In this document: in pieces, positions 1 to 11,383 of the stretch
Position numbering within the stretch: position 1 is the stretch's first letter
Layout: each line of letters starts with the position of its first letter
Assembly (NCBI GenBank): GCA_964035015.1
Contig: OZ035997.1
Location: 29,546,567 to 29,610,566, forward strand
Length of the DNA: 64,000 bases
Origin: Corallium rubrum
Taxonomy: Eukaryota; Cnidaria; Anthozoa; Scleralcyonacea; Coralliidae
Direction: 5' to 3'
Made by a program: the position numbers and the translations under genes
Notes under the pieces: generated by a model
The model's database searches: none
What the model was told of the DNA's origin: nothing
Seen by the model: the letters and a program-made list of their open reading frames with translations, nothing else

Positions 1-33
1 CAGGACAGGACAGGACAGGACAGGACAGGACAG

Positions 34-131
<98 letters not shown>
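1..131. repeat. microsatellite, CAGGA then CAGA
   Basis: About seven copies of a CAGGA pentamer run into roughly 24 copies of the CAGA tetramer. The window starts inside the tract, so its full length is unknown. The switch between the two units is abrupt near position 36. Confidence 0.97.
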
Positions 132-132
<1 letters not shown>

Positions 133-908
133 TTGTAGCCCTCTAAAATACAATTCTGTTCTAAACCACTAAAAAGTTTTTTGCTTCACAAACACTTTAA
201 TTAAAAGTAAAATTCACTCCCTTTTTCTTAATATCCATATACTTAAAAGTACAACCTGAAAATGTTAACTCCAGTAATATAGTACTGAAAGAAATTAATT
301 TTCCCAGGAAATCCTTAATTGCATGTACATGTACTCGATATTATATGATTATGTATAATAATTAACATCATAGCTTATTTGCATGTACAGTACAGGGTAT
401 ATCATTCCGGAATTGGTTCTAATGTTTTCAATTGGCCATCACAGAAAAAAGTTGAAGACTGGTAAAGAGCATTTTGCGCTAGGGTATAACTTGAGATGGT
501 TTGGAGAGAGAGTTTCATTGTGCTTACGCTACCAAAATCTGTCCCTCCAAACGATCCCGAGTACCCTAGCGTTCCTAACCCGTCACAAGTCTTCTACTCT
601 TTTGGGGAATGGCCAATTAATTGTTACCTTGCGCATTGAATACGTGAGTGCGAGGGTAGACAGCACGGGCGAGATGTTGTGACATTGCTAAAGTGGTTGG
701 GCAAACCGTTGAAGCAACAACGAGCAGTAAGGTCAAACCTCTAAACATTTTGATCTAGAAAAAATATACAAATTTTAGGTGAGGAATCATGAAATGGTAC
801 ATCACATAATTGAGCCAAGTACATATATAAAGTTGTATATAAATTTTTGTTTCGGAAGCATTCACTAAATTTGAACAAGCAGGGTACATGATGGCGTCTT
901 GCGCTCTT
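132..908. other. no gene recognised
   Basis: Low-complexity AT-rich sequence. The open stretch at 383-682 has no recognisable domain, no splice context and no repeat partner in this window. I see nothing supportable here. Confidence 0.6.
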
Positions 909-963
909 TTTAATAATAATAATAATGATAATAATAATAATAATAATAATAATAATGCTGCTG

Positions 964-1025
<62 letters not shown>
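909..1025. repeat. (TAA)n microsatellite, possible target of the REL retrotransposon
   Basis: About 38 TAA units, interrupted once by TGCTGCTGA near 957-965. The tract ends exactly where the GC-richer 5' region of the REL-type non-LTR element begins (GGGCATGGGGTAGG). Dong, an R4-clade REL element, is known to sit in TAA repeats, so this tract is a plausible insertion target. The poly-Ile, poly-Tyr and poly-Asn frames across it are artefacts. Confidence 0.9.
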
Positions 1026-1026
<1 letters not shown>

Positions 1027-1328
1027 GGCATGGGGTAGGACCAGGACCAGCATGGGCTGCAGCCTACTACGGGAACTTGGACGCTCCCGCCCTCCAGAGT
1101 CTGGGGTAGTACTTTTGGCAAGTAGTAGCAACCCCAAAGCCACCCTTGTCAGGGTTATGACATCTGGTAGATTGAACCAGATAACTCAGTTCAACTCGTA
1201 ATCTCACGGTGGAGTCACGTGCCAATGAGGTGAATGGCTGACACGTCAGGCAGTCGTACACGTACAGCCGCAGGTGTGGCATCCCTGCGAGGTAACAGTG
1301 CCTTATCCAAAGTGCCGGGCAACCTCGG

Positions 1329-1658
1329 ATGGACTTGTATAACCCGTGCGATGCTCGTGGGAACAATATGGAAAATACTGATCATGATTATCGGAACCAT
1401 AAAATACAACAACGAGGTACTTCAGGTCACAATACAGAAGCAGTTACGGCTGAGGACATAGAAGAAGTACCAGTGAGTATCAACGTACAGAATCAAAATA
1501 TCGAGTCTGTTTGGACATTTCACGAGAAGGTGAAATTAGTGAAGATAGATACTGAGGAGCGAGAACATGGGAGAGGCTTCATGGCACGAATGAGAGATAG
1601 ATGGAGGCAGGAATCCAGTGCAAAAGTGGAAATGTTAGACTGTGATTATAAATGTTAG
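1329..1658 (+). pseudogene. REL element N-terminal fragment, copy 1
   Basis: Open segment rich in charged residues. Residues near 58-95 read KVKLVKIDTEEREHGRGFMA followed by RMRDRW, a pattern repeated in the next fragment (1970-2203). Such a basic, E/K/R-rich segment lies upstream of the RT in this type of element. No catalytic motif is present. The first Met may not be a true start. Confidence 0.55.
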
Positions 1659-1969
1659 AGAATAAATAGACCGAAATAATAGTTAATTTAACTCAGCGGA
1701 AATGTTGCGTAAGGCACATCATGATTGACAGTCGAAACCAGAGCACATGGTTTCTAACTCAATTAATAGGTCTAGTGTTTCAGAAGTCAGATCAGTGTCG
1801 AGATCAACACACGTGTAAATATTAGAAGTGTAAGAACGACGTGTAAATATTTGGGTTAAACTCGGAAAATAAAGTATAAGTTGGAGTCTACTTTGTCTTT
1901 GGTTTACGTTGGTAATCCTGGTATAAAGAACCTGAACGAACAAGAGTAACAGAAACAACAACACAGAAC

Positions 1970-2290
1970 TTGCGCGACGACGCCAATCGTTTCAAAAAAG
2001 AGGGCACGGTGATGGCTGAGATTGAAAGATGGGAGAGGTCACGAAATGACGGAAGGAACGAGAATAGTGAAGAAAGACATGAACCAACTGAGAACACAGA
2101 GAACCCGTTAACTTGGACAACAGAGGTGAAAGTGAGGCTGGTAGAGATTGACACGGAGGAGAGGCAGAATGGAAAGTGTTTTAACTTTTATGCGCAGGGT
2201 TAAGAATAGGTGGAACGCTGAATTCAACGAATACCGTAATGCAAGTGAGCAGAAACTACGGGACAATGCAGCTAGATTCAAACGGGAAAA
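1970..2290 (+). pseudogene. REL element N-terminal fragment, copy 2
   Basis: Encodes VKVRLVEIDTEERQNGK, clearly related to the 1329-1658 fragment. A TAA stop at about 2200 is followed, in another frame, by an NRWNAEFNEYR-type continuation that matches the RMRDRW end of copy 1. Two related N-terminal modules in a row suggest an internal duplication or two nested, 5'-truncated insertions. Confidence 0.55.
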
Positions 2291-3859
2291 AGCTAGAGAT
2301 TGCTAATCTAGTACTTGTCAGAAAGAGACAAGAAAGTGAGATTGATATCAGGAGAATACAATCAGAAGAAGAGGAAGTAGCTGCAGACAATGGAGGGGTA
2401 GAAATTGAAGGAGTACTGGGAACTGTAGACCAGCTGCTGATTGGCAAGTGTATAACGGATGAGGTGAGAGAACATCGTCGTAATCTTCCAGTAGCTTTCT
2501 ATGATTATACGATGGCATATGACAAAGTACACCATGACTGGATGCTGAGAGTATACCGGTGGATGAGGATCCCTGAAGATGTCATAAAGGTGATAGAGAG
2601 GCTAATGCAGAATTGGAAGACGAGACTGGAGGTGAATATAGATGGAAGGAAGATGACGAGAAGATGGATACAAATATCGTGTGGATTTCTACAAGGTGAT
2701 AGCTACTCGCCAGTAGGGTTCTGTCTATCAGGTGTGCCAATTGGTATGCGTCTCAGTGAGACAAGAGGATATAGAATGTGACCGCCTGAACATCGTACAG
2801 TAAAGCGAACGCACAGTTTATTTATTGACGATCTGAAAATGTACCAGGAAAGCCACAAACTATTGAGTGCCGCGAATGAGATGATCGTTAAAGCTAGCGA
2901 CGATACAGGTGCATGTTACGGAGTCAAGAAATGTACAGAGATTGTATTCGACCACGGTAAGATGGTGAAAGGTGATGGCATGGAAGTACTGCAAGAAGGG
3001 ATGAAAACGCTCAACCCGAAAAAAAAAACGAGTACTACAAATTCCTAGGCATAGAGCAGGCGGGGAAAAACAAGAAAGAGAAAGTTTTGGAAAGAGTTGT
3101 CCTAGGCATAGGGCAGGCGGGAAAAAACAAGAAAGAGAAAGTTTTGGAAAGAGTTGTACCGGAGATGGAGAAACGAGTGAAAATGTTAACTGAACTAGAA
3201 CTGTATGACAGGAACATGATAAGAGCAATTAACTGCAGAATGATACCAGTAGCGGGGTACCCCATGAATGTTTGTAAATTCTCCAAAGCAGATTTAAGGG
3301 AACTACAGTAGATATGACCTTGAAGAAGGAACTAATGAAGAACATGCTTGGTAGGCAATCCAGCGACGAGCGGCTATACATGAAAAGGCAGGTGGGAGGA
3401 CGAGGATTAAAGAGCCTGAGAGAAGTATATCAGGAAACAAAAGTCAGAATTGCGACTTACATGTCAATGTCAGAAAGTAGATGGATTGCAGTAGTATGGA
3501 AGAGAGAGTACGATGGTGAGTATTGCTCAGTGAAACGTGAAGCAGAACAGACGTTAGCGGAATGTGGATTAAAGGTAACCTTTAATGAAAAAGGAGTTAC
3601 GATGAACGGAGAGAGTATGATTGGCCCCTGGAAAACTTGTTGGAGGAAGCTGAAGGAAGGACTGAAGAAAGGAATGGAAAACAACAAAAAGGCCGAATAT
3701 ATGAAGAAGGAAATGCAAAGCAAGGTCTATAAGGACCAGGAATTGGAATGTAGTGAATGGCTTAAATGTAATCTCGGCCCTAAGAAGGCTGCAGCGATAG
3801 TAAATACGCAAGATGATCGAGACAAGAAAATGGAAGGGGATGTGAGGACTAAACATTGA
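2239..3859 (+). pseudogene. REL element reverse transcriptase and thumb (broken)
   Basis: RT palm motifs are readable. Motif A is in FYDYTMAYDKVHHDW (near 2500-2540). Motif B-like GFLQGDSYSP is near 2687-2716. Motif C, FIDDLKMY, is at 2821-2844 and keeps both aspartates. A single TGA (2779-2781) interrupts an otherwise continuous frame between motifs B and C. A shift in the poly-A run at about 3019-3028 moves the reading to another frame, and a further shift follows at about 3309-3314. The tail (3314-3859) is a basic, K/E-rich thumb/linker with GGRGLKSL, typical of these elements. The protein cannot be made from this copy. Confidence 0.85.
3044..3157 (+). repeat. 57-bp in-frame tandem duplication inside the RT gene
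   Basis: Positions 3044-3100 and 3101-3157 are the same 57-bp segment with about two differences. Both begin CCTAGGCATAG and end GAAAGAGTTGT. The length is 19 codons, so frame is kept. The low divergence suggests a late duplication in an already decaying copy. Confidence 0.95.
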
Positions 3860-4482
3860 ATCGGTACTGTGTAGGTTATGTGGACAGTACGATGAGACTG
3901 TCCAACATCTCTTGGCAGGATGCACAGTATTAGCAGGGACAGAGTATGTGAGGAGACATAACAATGCAATGATGGTGCTAGCGGTGCAATGGGGTAAACA
4001 ACATGGAATTATAGAGGAAGGAACACTGTGGTACAAAAAGCGTTGGGTGATAGGGCATGTTGTAGAGAATGACAAGTTTAAGATGGTGTGGGATTTTGAA
4101 TATAAACTGAGGAAATATAATAAATCTAGGAGACCAGACCTCACACTGCATGGAGGACAGGGATGGGAAACATATTTGGCTGGTGGACATGGCATGTCCT
4201 CAGGAACAAAACATCGAAGCAAAACATCGGGAAAAGTTGAACAAGTATCAGCAGTTAGCGTTTGAAACGAGAGAGAAGCGACTGGGATTCCATGTAGAGA
4301 TAATACCACTGGTAATAGGATGTCTTGGAGGTGGTATCAAGAAACTTCAGCAACAAATCGAGAAGCTGATACCACATGAGAAGGATGCCAGATGGGTCGT
4401 GAGAACCATGCAGAAGACAGTGCTCATGGAAAGTGAGACACTACTGCGCAAAGTGCTGAGCAAAGTAGTTCAAGAAGATTGA
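3849..4482 (+). pseudogene. REL element CCHC knuckle and restriction-like endonuclease (frameshifted)
   Basis: Reads CRLCGQYDETVQHLLAGC at 3870-3923, a C-x2-C-x7-H-x4-C knuckle. Next come basic residues and RRPDL near 4129-4143. After a frameshift, WLVDMACPQEQNI follows at about 4177-4215. RPD plus a downstream VD and a K-rich helix is the PD-(D/E)XK-type signature of the endonuclease that nicks target DNA for target-primed reverse transcription. The frame closes with TGA at 4480-4482. Coding stays recognisable to the very end, so the copy is 3'-complete. Confidence 0.85.
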
Positions 4483-4531
4483 TATTTTTGAAGAAACTGT
4501 AGTGTTGAATCATGTAATCCTAACAAATTTT

Positions 4532-5407
4532 GGTAGTGAGACCTTCACTGGCGTTGTGTGAGGACTAATTTGGAAAATAATACTTTGTGTTCTACCACGG
4601 CGGCGACAACGCACTGTTGTTTGTTGTATGTTTCATAAATTTGCCAGGTTTTTTCGCTCATTTTTAAGCCTAATACTTTACGTTTGACCACAGCAGTTGA
4701 GTTTCACGTGAAGTGTCTAGTTTCAGTCAATAAGTTGTAAAATATGCCTGCGGTTTGATATATGTTTTGGGAGAATGAAGCGTGGAAGGATTATAAATGT
4801 AGGTCTGTGTTCTTTGGATAAAACTCTCGACGCGTTTCGACCTTCCAGTCTTCTTCAGGAGGGATTTTGAGTCGATGTTGAAATCAGTAATGTTAAGACG
4901 AAATTACAGATATTAGAAAGCGCGTGCAATACTGAAGTATAATAGACAAGTTAAAAATAAAAATAAAGTCTTACTGAATGTCTATGTAGTTTTGGTGTAT
5001 GTAGTCCGTATCGTACTGGCACCCGTGGCCTAAAGCGTAAGTGGCGTAGTTGGCGTAAATTCGCATCAGTTGGTTTAAGTTAGTTAACAATATAAGTAAA
5101 ACGTCGTAGGTCAGTAGGTGTCACGTATATAGTTATGATTGTGAGTAAAACGTCTAGATGTAAGCAAAACGTCGTAGATATCAGTTAGTATTCGTTTCAG
5201 TCAGTTTAAGTCAGTTAACCATTGTACTGAGTTAACCGTCGTAGACGTTGGTTAGCATTTGTATTAGTTTATGTCAAACACAACTGCCGTTGTGAAGGGA
5301 AACTTGGTTTAGCTCCAACTCTTTCCCCACAAGTCGGATTGACAATTTTATAAAATATGGTGGGTTAGTGAGACCTTCACTGGAGTTGTGTGAGGACTAT
5401 AATTTGG
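4532..5407. repeat. about 830 bp flanked by a 40-bp direct repeat, with Penelope-like end motif
   Basis: The segment beginning TAGTGAGACCTTCACTGG occurs at about 4534-4572 and again at about 5366-5407, with few differences. The interval contains GACGCGTTTCGACCTTCCAG followed by TCTTCTTCAGGAGGG (near 4829-4863). That resembles, in reverse, the CTGAAGAAG...CGAAACG block common at Penelope-like element termini. I infer a Penelope-derived or other insertion into, or next to, the REL element's 3' end. No ORF is present. Confidence 0.5.
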
Positions 5408-5445
5408 AGCATTAATAACAATAATAATTTGGTGGATTAATAACA

Positions 5446-5655
5446 CATGTAAATTGATCGAGAACACATTGATCGAGAATTTTCGTAAAAGTTTGATCGA
5501 GTACTGCACATTTTCAGCGTACGGTTGTCGAGATCGCGGACCAACCCACGTCTACTATAGTATAAAAGCATTGCGAGCGTGTTTATCATTAAAACACAAA
5601 TTCACTTCGAACAACACAACCAAAGGCTTCAGGAGAAAAAAAAACTCGCCACTCC
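5446..5655 (+). repeat. dispersed 210-bp repeat, copy 1
   Basis: Begins ACATGTAAATTGATCGAGAA and is about 90% like 14279-14490 by eye. It contains a TATAAAA-like box in this copy (near 5560) and a TTTATCATTAAAACACAAAT block. It codes for nothing I recognise and could be the end region of an unrecognised element. Confidence 0.8.
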
Positions 5656-6776
5656 TGTATGAAAATCCGCCATGATGAAACATCAGCATTTGAGATGTGA
5701 CGTCATGCCTGCAGTTTCGCAAAGCCTCTTGGGGCAATATCGCGACCAAAAAAACACAAATAACTACCGGACCTAACCTGAGTAGAGCCTGACACAAATC
5801 ATTGATTCTTCTCCTCTGCCCCCTATTCATGTGACGCGCCATAGCCAATAAAAATCACTTCTGTTTTCTTGTGCACAAACATCAGTCTTCAAACACACGT
5901 TTATTCAGTTTTCAAGTAATCTTTCGAAGTGGCAATGCCGTAGTAAAATCTAGTAGTGTATAGTAATGAACCAGCAATTTGCAATTAGGGAAATTCTTTA
6001 TACGATCGGGATTCGGAAACCACCAAGTATTTTAATATTTGATTACAACAATTCTAAATATATTCCCAGATATTTTAATTAAATGCACAACGGCAATTCC
6101 GATTTTCCGAATAGCCACAACATTTTAAATGTTTTCACCAAAAGTTTTGATGTTTCACCCCATTTCAACAACTGCTTTAGCTTGGCGACGAGATAATATT
6201 AATCTCACGCGTTTCAGTTCAGATTCAGACATTCAGTCAAGCAATGCCAAAGGCTGCAAAGCGGCCTTGATATGGTTTGTATTCAGGCTTTATACGTACA
6301 GTACTTACGTATAAGTTACAGTAGACTATAAATTACGGACACTGCGTTCGCTTTACCGATCAGAATGAACTTTCAAGCGCAATTGTTTCAGTCCCGTAGT
6401 CAGACAAGACAGCAGCAGTGTTTTGTTTTGACAGCTAGGCTGGCTTTCAATACACATTGCACAGTTTTTGCTCTTCCTTCACGCATGGTATTACGGGCAA
6501 AACGCGGAGATTCCTTCTTCAGCTTCTTTAATCGCTCTTGTCCATGAAAATGGCAAAAACGCTAACGGTAAATTTGAGAAAACACAAACTTTCTAGTCGG
6601 AGTCTGGGAGGCTTCTCGGCAATTCCACGAAGAACTTTCGATTTTCGAATCAGTTAATTACTTAGTTAACTAGAAGTTACTATCGCAAGTGAAGTGCTGC
6701 CTCAAATGGGACAAAAACCTTTAGCCTACTCCACAGGCAAATCTGTGCAGTCTGTGGCCAATGTGACATCCCCCTT
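5656..6776. other. no gene recognised
   Basis: Unique AT-rich sequence. Short open stretches (6129-6314, 6365-6547) show no domain, coding bias or repeat partner. Confidence 0.55.
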
Positions 6777-6981
6777 GCCCACTCCACCCAAGATTGCCCA
6801 CCGCACATAAGTTTGCCCACTCCACCCAAGATTGCCCACCACACATGAGTTTGCCCACTCCACCCAAGATTGCCCACTCCACCCAGGATTGCCCACTCCA
6901 CCCGAGTTTGCCCACTGCACATGAGTTTGTCCACTCCACCCGAGGTTGCCCACTCTACTCAACTTTGCCCACTCCACCCAA
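6777..6981 (+). repeat. 19-bp minisatellite (CCCACTCCACCCAAGATTG)
   Basis: About ten copies of a 19-bp C-rich unit with variants CCCACYRCACATRAGTTTG. Because 19 is not a multiple of three, the array opens overlapping W/G-rich frames on the minus strand, which I reject as genes. Confidence 0.93.
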
Positions 6982-7767
6982 AAAAGAGCCCAGCGGGTTG
7001 CCTGCGAGGCAGGCTGGAAAGTCTAAAAATTTAATATTAATTACTAAAGACAGAGTATTCACACATTACTACAAGTTACTATAACTTATCGCTTGACATG
7101 ATATGGCAACGGTTTTGACAGGATATACACATAATTAATATACAAATATTGATTAATCATGCCTCTTGCTCTACTGTCAGTGCAATCCCAAGTGCTTAAT
7201 ATGTTTTGACAAATCTAGAGCTTTAATAAAATTATACAGCAATGTACCATTGAGCCCATCAGATTATTTTGCAGAATTTGTATAAGTAAAAATACACACA
7301 CGCATGCAGATAGTAGCGTATGTCTGATCAGAATGTTGATCAGTACAAACACAAATGAAATGAATCCACACCAATATTGGCAAACATACCGTACACCTAA
7401 AAATAAAATAAAAGAAAATAACCGTGAAATCTCCCACCAAAAAACACAGTTGTCAGTTGGAGAAACTATTATATATCTTACCTCGACAAGATAAACTCTT
7501 CTCTCTGAAATTGTAAGACAGTTCACAAGTGTGTTCAGAGGTATTAATACTAGAGAAGAAGAACATTCACCAGCACGGCTTGACTCACGGCATTGTCAAT
7601 TCAGAAGTTCCATCGCCGTCGTGGTGTTTACAAACTTCAAACGTACATGCAATTTTATCACAGCAAATCTTTCTGGCGAGTATATGATGTAAGTTGTAGG
7701 AAGAAACTTCCACGTCACAAAACGTCATAAAATGGTCAGCAAATAAGGGACGAATCATTATTTTTCT
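6982..7767. other. no gene recognised
   Basis: AT-rich sequence without repeat partner or recognisable coding region. Confidence 0.55.
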
Positions 7768-8640
7768 GGAGGGGGGGGGGGGGGGGGGATGGAAAATATT
7801 GAAAAAAATTGTTTGCAGATGCTGATAAGACCAAATAAATTGTTTGCAAAATAATCAGTAAAAAACAAAATGTTTGCAGAGCAATGATGAAAGCCCCATG
7901 ATTTAATATTAGTTACCAACTTATCTCCGTTCATCAGTAGCGTAGCCGAGGGGGGAAGCGTGGGGGTGGGGGGTGTCGCCCCCCAAATGGCCACCAAGAC
8001 CGTTGTCGTGAAAAGTTTAGATCCATTGAGAAACTTGTAGGGGGGTGTTACATTGTTTTAAGGCCAAGTGAGTAGACTAGCAATGTGTTATATATTTAGC
8101 AGGCATACTAAGGTCTATACAAAATGCCTCCAACTTGTTTTTACATTTACGACTTGTTTATAAATAAATCTAAAGATATTCTGACGTGTTACATTCTATG
8201 TTCTGGTTTGATTTCATTTAAACAAAATTATACAATTTATGGCTTTTGGATTACTCTTAAATACTTGCCTCAAAATGCAGGAAATAGCGTTTCAGAGACC
8301 CTAGAAATCCAAAATTTTCCGGGTTAGTGCCCCCGGACCCCCTAGGGGATCGAGGTTCTTGCCCCTCCCCCAACTCAACATAACTTAAGAGTCTGTGGTA
8401 GCAAGCCACGCACTATCTGTGGCTTGTACTGTGCTCACTATCTGTGGTCAGGAAACCTTGACAAAGATGATTATACAGTCACTACATATACCATCCACAT
8501 ATCTAAGCTATATGCTCTAAAAATAGTGATGAAATAATTTACATGTATCTCTTGTAGTTGAAAAAAATAGTTTGCAAATGAAGGCTGCTGAAAAAAAAGA
8601 AGTTTGCGGAGGTACAAGCACTGAAAAAAATTGTTTGTCT
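7768..8640. repeat. G-tract and repeated GAAAAAAATTGTTTGC motifs around an inserted repeat
   Basis: A run of about 19 G (7770-7788) is followed by several TGAAAAAAATTGTTTGCAG-like motifs (7798-7882). The same motif returns at 8558-8640. Between the two blocks is a segment with AGTAGCGTAGCCGAGGGGGG and GTGTCGCCCCCC near 7936-7986 and C-rich sequence to about 8375, a type common at invertebrate MITE ends. I infer that this middle part inserted into a repeat carrying the motif. Confidence 0.45.
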
Positions 8641-9480
8641 TGAAAAATGTTTCATTCAATGGTTGCATTCCCCTTGGACCCAAAGATTCAACAGGCCCAC
8701 GAATCTTAGCTCTGACTAAATTGTCCTTAAAATTCTTGGGTCTGCGAAAGAAAACAAAAGGCGCCGATGAAAATACTACTTTAGTACAGGCACTACTACA
8801 TAGTATTGGATAAAGGTCATTAATAATACGCGAAACCCTAGTACGTAGAGCCTGGCTATAAGGGATGGCTAGTTTGAAATGATTTGGATGACAAGATCTC
8901 CTATCTAAATATTGATAGGTATCAGTAGGCTTACAATATAAATCAGTAGAAATAGAGCCTGACGATAAAGATACCATAACATCCAAATATGCCAAAGAAG
9001 AATCGGAGACACTCCAAGAAAACTTAATAGTATTGTGAAAAGAATTCAAAAGAGTAAATAATTCTTCTAAAAGGGCTTTACCGTGAGTCCAAATCATGAA
9101 AATATCATCTAAAAACCGCTTCCAAAACCACGGTTTATGAAGAAGAGACTGAATAAACTTTTTTTCAATTCCGCCATTAAAATATTGGCATAAGCCGGTG
9201 CAAATTTTGTACCCATGGCTGTGCCTAGTTTTTGGTGAAATATTTTACCGTCAAACTCAAAATAATTGTTTTCTAAAATTATTCTGGCCAAATCTACTAG
9301 CTCTGACGTAGGTACAGTATATTACAATTACTTCTCCCGTCTAGAACTTTTTGAGTACCTCCAAGCCCTTTGCGTGCGGAATATGGGAATATAATCGCAC
9401 AACATCAATAGTGACAAGCAACGCTCCATCAGGAATATCCTGAATATTTTCAAGAAAATTCATTCATTCACAATGAACTG
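8641..9480 (-). pseudogene. Penelope-like element reverse transcriptase (broken)
   Basis: On the minus strand the motifs run in order from 9480 downwards. LLVTIDVVRLYSHIPHAKGL is palm motif A. NYFEFDGKIFHQKLGTAMGT then KFAPAYAN is motif B. FLDDIFMIWTHG, with both aspartates, is near 9085-9125. Then come SLAYLDVMVS, TDLYCKPTDTYQYL, HPNHFKLAIPYSQALR and FKDNLVRAK. These are characteristic of Penelope-like RTs. A stop and at least two frameshifts (near 9340 and 9160) break it. Homology fades after about 8640, and the C-terminal GIY-YIG endonuclease of canonical Penelope elements is not seen. Confidence 0.85.
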
Positions 9481-9529
9481 AGTCAATCACATGGCGTGAA
9501 ATTCAGCGTAGCAACGACTACATTTTAGG

Positions 9530-9665
9530 ATTCAATATATATTATATATATATATTCAAAATCGAAAATATAGTAAGGTTTGAGTACTGCCGAAATTATT
9601 GAACGTAGTTTCTAACGTTTCGAGAGAAGGCCCTTCGTCAGAGAGAAACGTGGAATTCTCCCAGC
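9530..9665 (-). mobile_element. Penelope-type terminal region
   Basis: An AT dinucleotide-rich stretch (9534-9555) is followed by TTCTAACGTTTCGAGAGAAG and GCCCTTCGTCAGAGAG. In reverse this is the CTGACGAAGGGCCTTCTCTC ... CGAAACGTTAG block found in Penelope-like termini. It lies just upstream of the RT on the same strand, so I assign both to one truncated element. Confidence 0.6.
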
Positions 9666-11383
9666 TCACTCTCGTGTTTGCATTAGGCTATATAAACACG
9701 GGCGGCCATTTTCTATTTCTTAAATATAAAAATTTATATGGTAACAACAAATATAGTGAAAATAAAATTAGAATACAGTAAAATAAACTAAATATCGACT
9801 TGAAATAAAAATATTTAGATAAAACGTTTTAGCTTAGTTTTTAGTTCGTTAGTCAGGTTCTAGTCTGACACTGAGTGATAGGTGAATAGTTGTTTGCCAT
9901 AAGGCTGACATGTTTTGTAGCTGTGAGTCTGAGGGTTCTTTTCTAAGGTTGGAGTCGAAAGTCTACCAGTTGATCGAGGCATTTAAAAATAGAAAGGCAA
10001 CGGTGCGTAAGTCTAGCGGCATTATGTTTTAAACTACAATGCATTCAATGCATGGCGCCCTATACAAGATGAAGAAATCCATTAAAGATAAATTGCCATA
10101 TTCTGTTGACAGAAAATGAGTGTGGACGAAGTGTTTTAGTGCATGTTTACAACCTAAAAGCTAACCTATTAAAAAAACTTTAATCGGCGTGAGAGTAGAT
10201 ACTATATATATATGTCGACATGCAAGGTTTTCCGATGTTAGTTCAGTAGCTGAATAGAATATTCAGTTCGGAACCGATCAAATTTCGGAAAGCTTTTCCG
10301 ATCACATCACGAGTCAGTCTGACGGCAGTAGATACATGTACGCCCAAGCGTGCCTATTTTACTAACTTTGGGTAACTATATATACTATACTCTTTGGTAA
10401 TTTAGTAAATTGTACATACCAAAGGCTGCCACTTCTTTCTTAGTTCTCGCTTGGGATGATGCTCCTTCCGTTGACAACTGCAACTATGAAAAATTTCAAA
10501 TCGCAGGACCCTTTATAATAATAAATAATTCTTCTCACGTGATATATTAAATTGTATTACTAAATAATATTGACGCATAATCTGAACTCCATTCTTTTGA
10601 AATTTATTTATGCCCGTGGTCTGGTCTGGTCAGGACAAACAAAGGTTTATTATTTTTTATCACCTTTTGAAAAGATTCACTGGACTGGAATAAGACAGGT
10701 GCAGTGAAGCGCAATTCAGGCGTCTCGTGTTTTTTTTTCCAAATTGGCTTATATTCAAATTCTTAAGTGAAAATTCTGAGGAAAAAAATGAAAGAGTACA
10801 TCGATTCAATCATGATTTATCTAACAACTACGGAGGAGTTCTGAATATTTAAGACCAAGTTCTCTCACAAATTGAGCTAAACTTAACTTCTGTTTTGCCA
10901 AACAGAAATCAAGATGTCTATTTGCAATCCCTCCCCTCAATCTCGCTCAATTATATTTAACCATCCGTATTTCTGTGCAGTTTCCTAGTATATATTTTTG
11001 TTTTTATATGTTTTAAAATCGTAATTGTGAAGTTTTGTGTGATTTTAGGACAATTTTTTTTGTGCTAAACGCCCTGCGCGAACGCTGTGACAACAATACA
11101 GATCGAGGTTGATAACGATAAACATTACAAAGCAGAATTCTTGAACAAACTTACGTTTTCTTTTTAGAGTAGACAACCACTGAGACGAAGACAAACACGT
11201 CAATTTAATCAGTAAATAATGGAACCCAATCAAATCGAATCAGTTAGATTAATCTCCGAATTCGATAAGAAATCCGAATGGAAAGTTCTCATTGAGCCCG
11301 CGTTGTTCGGTAATTGTTATTATTATTCATTCCGCAAGTAATTCCTAAAACCATTCCGCAGAGTCATTCCGCCTTTCACATCC
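9666..11383. other. no gene recognised
   Basis: Unique AT-rich sequence without coding signals that I can support. Possible remains of the Penelope element's 5' part. Confidence 0.5.

Larger units (their letters stand above)
1026..4572 (+). mobile_element. degenerate REL-type non-LTR retrotransposon (R4/Dong/NeSL-like)
   Basis: A non-LTR element on the plus strand. Reading 5' to 3' it has a GC-richer leader, two related N-terminal fragments, a reverse transcriptase with a FIDDLKMY catalytic box, a CCHC knuckle, and a C-terminal RPD...VDMACP signature of a restriction-like endonuclease. This order (RT, CCHC, REL) is that of the R2/R4/NeSL-type clades and excludes APE-type LINEs. At least one nonsense codon and several frameshifts break the coding region, so this copy is dead. 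The clade within the REL group is inferred from motif style and the TAA flank. The 3' boundary is uncertain; I stop at the first of two repeated 40-bp segments. Confidence 0.85.

Noticed and set aside
741-1143. Poly-Ile, poly-Tyr and poly-Asn frames
   Set aside because: Translation of the (TAA)n tract.
6680-7084. Trp/Gly-rich frames on the minus strand
   Set aside because: Produced by the 19-bp minisatellite; several overlapping frames are equally open.
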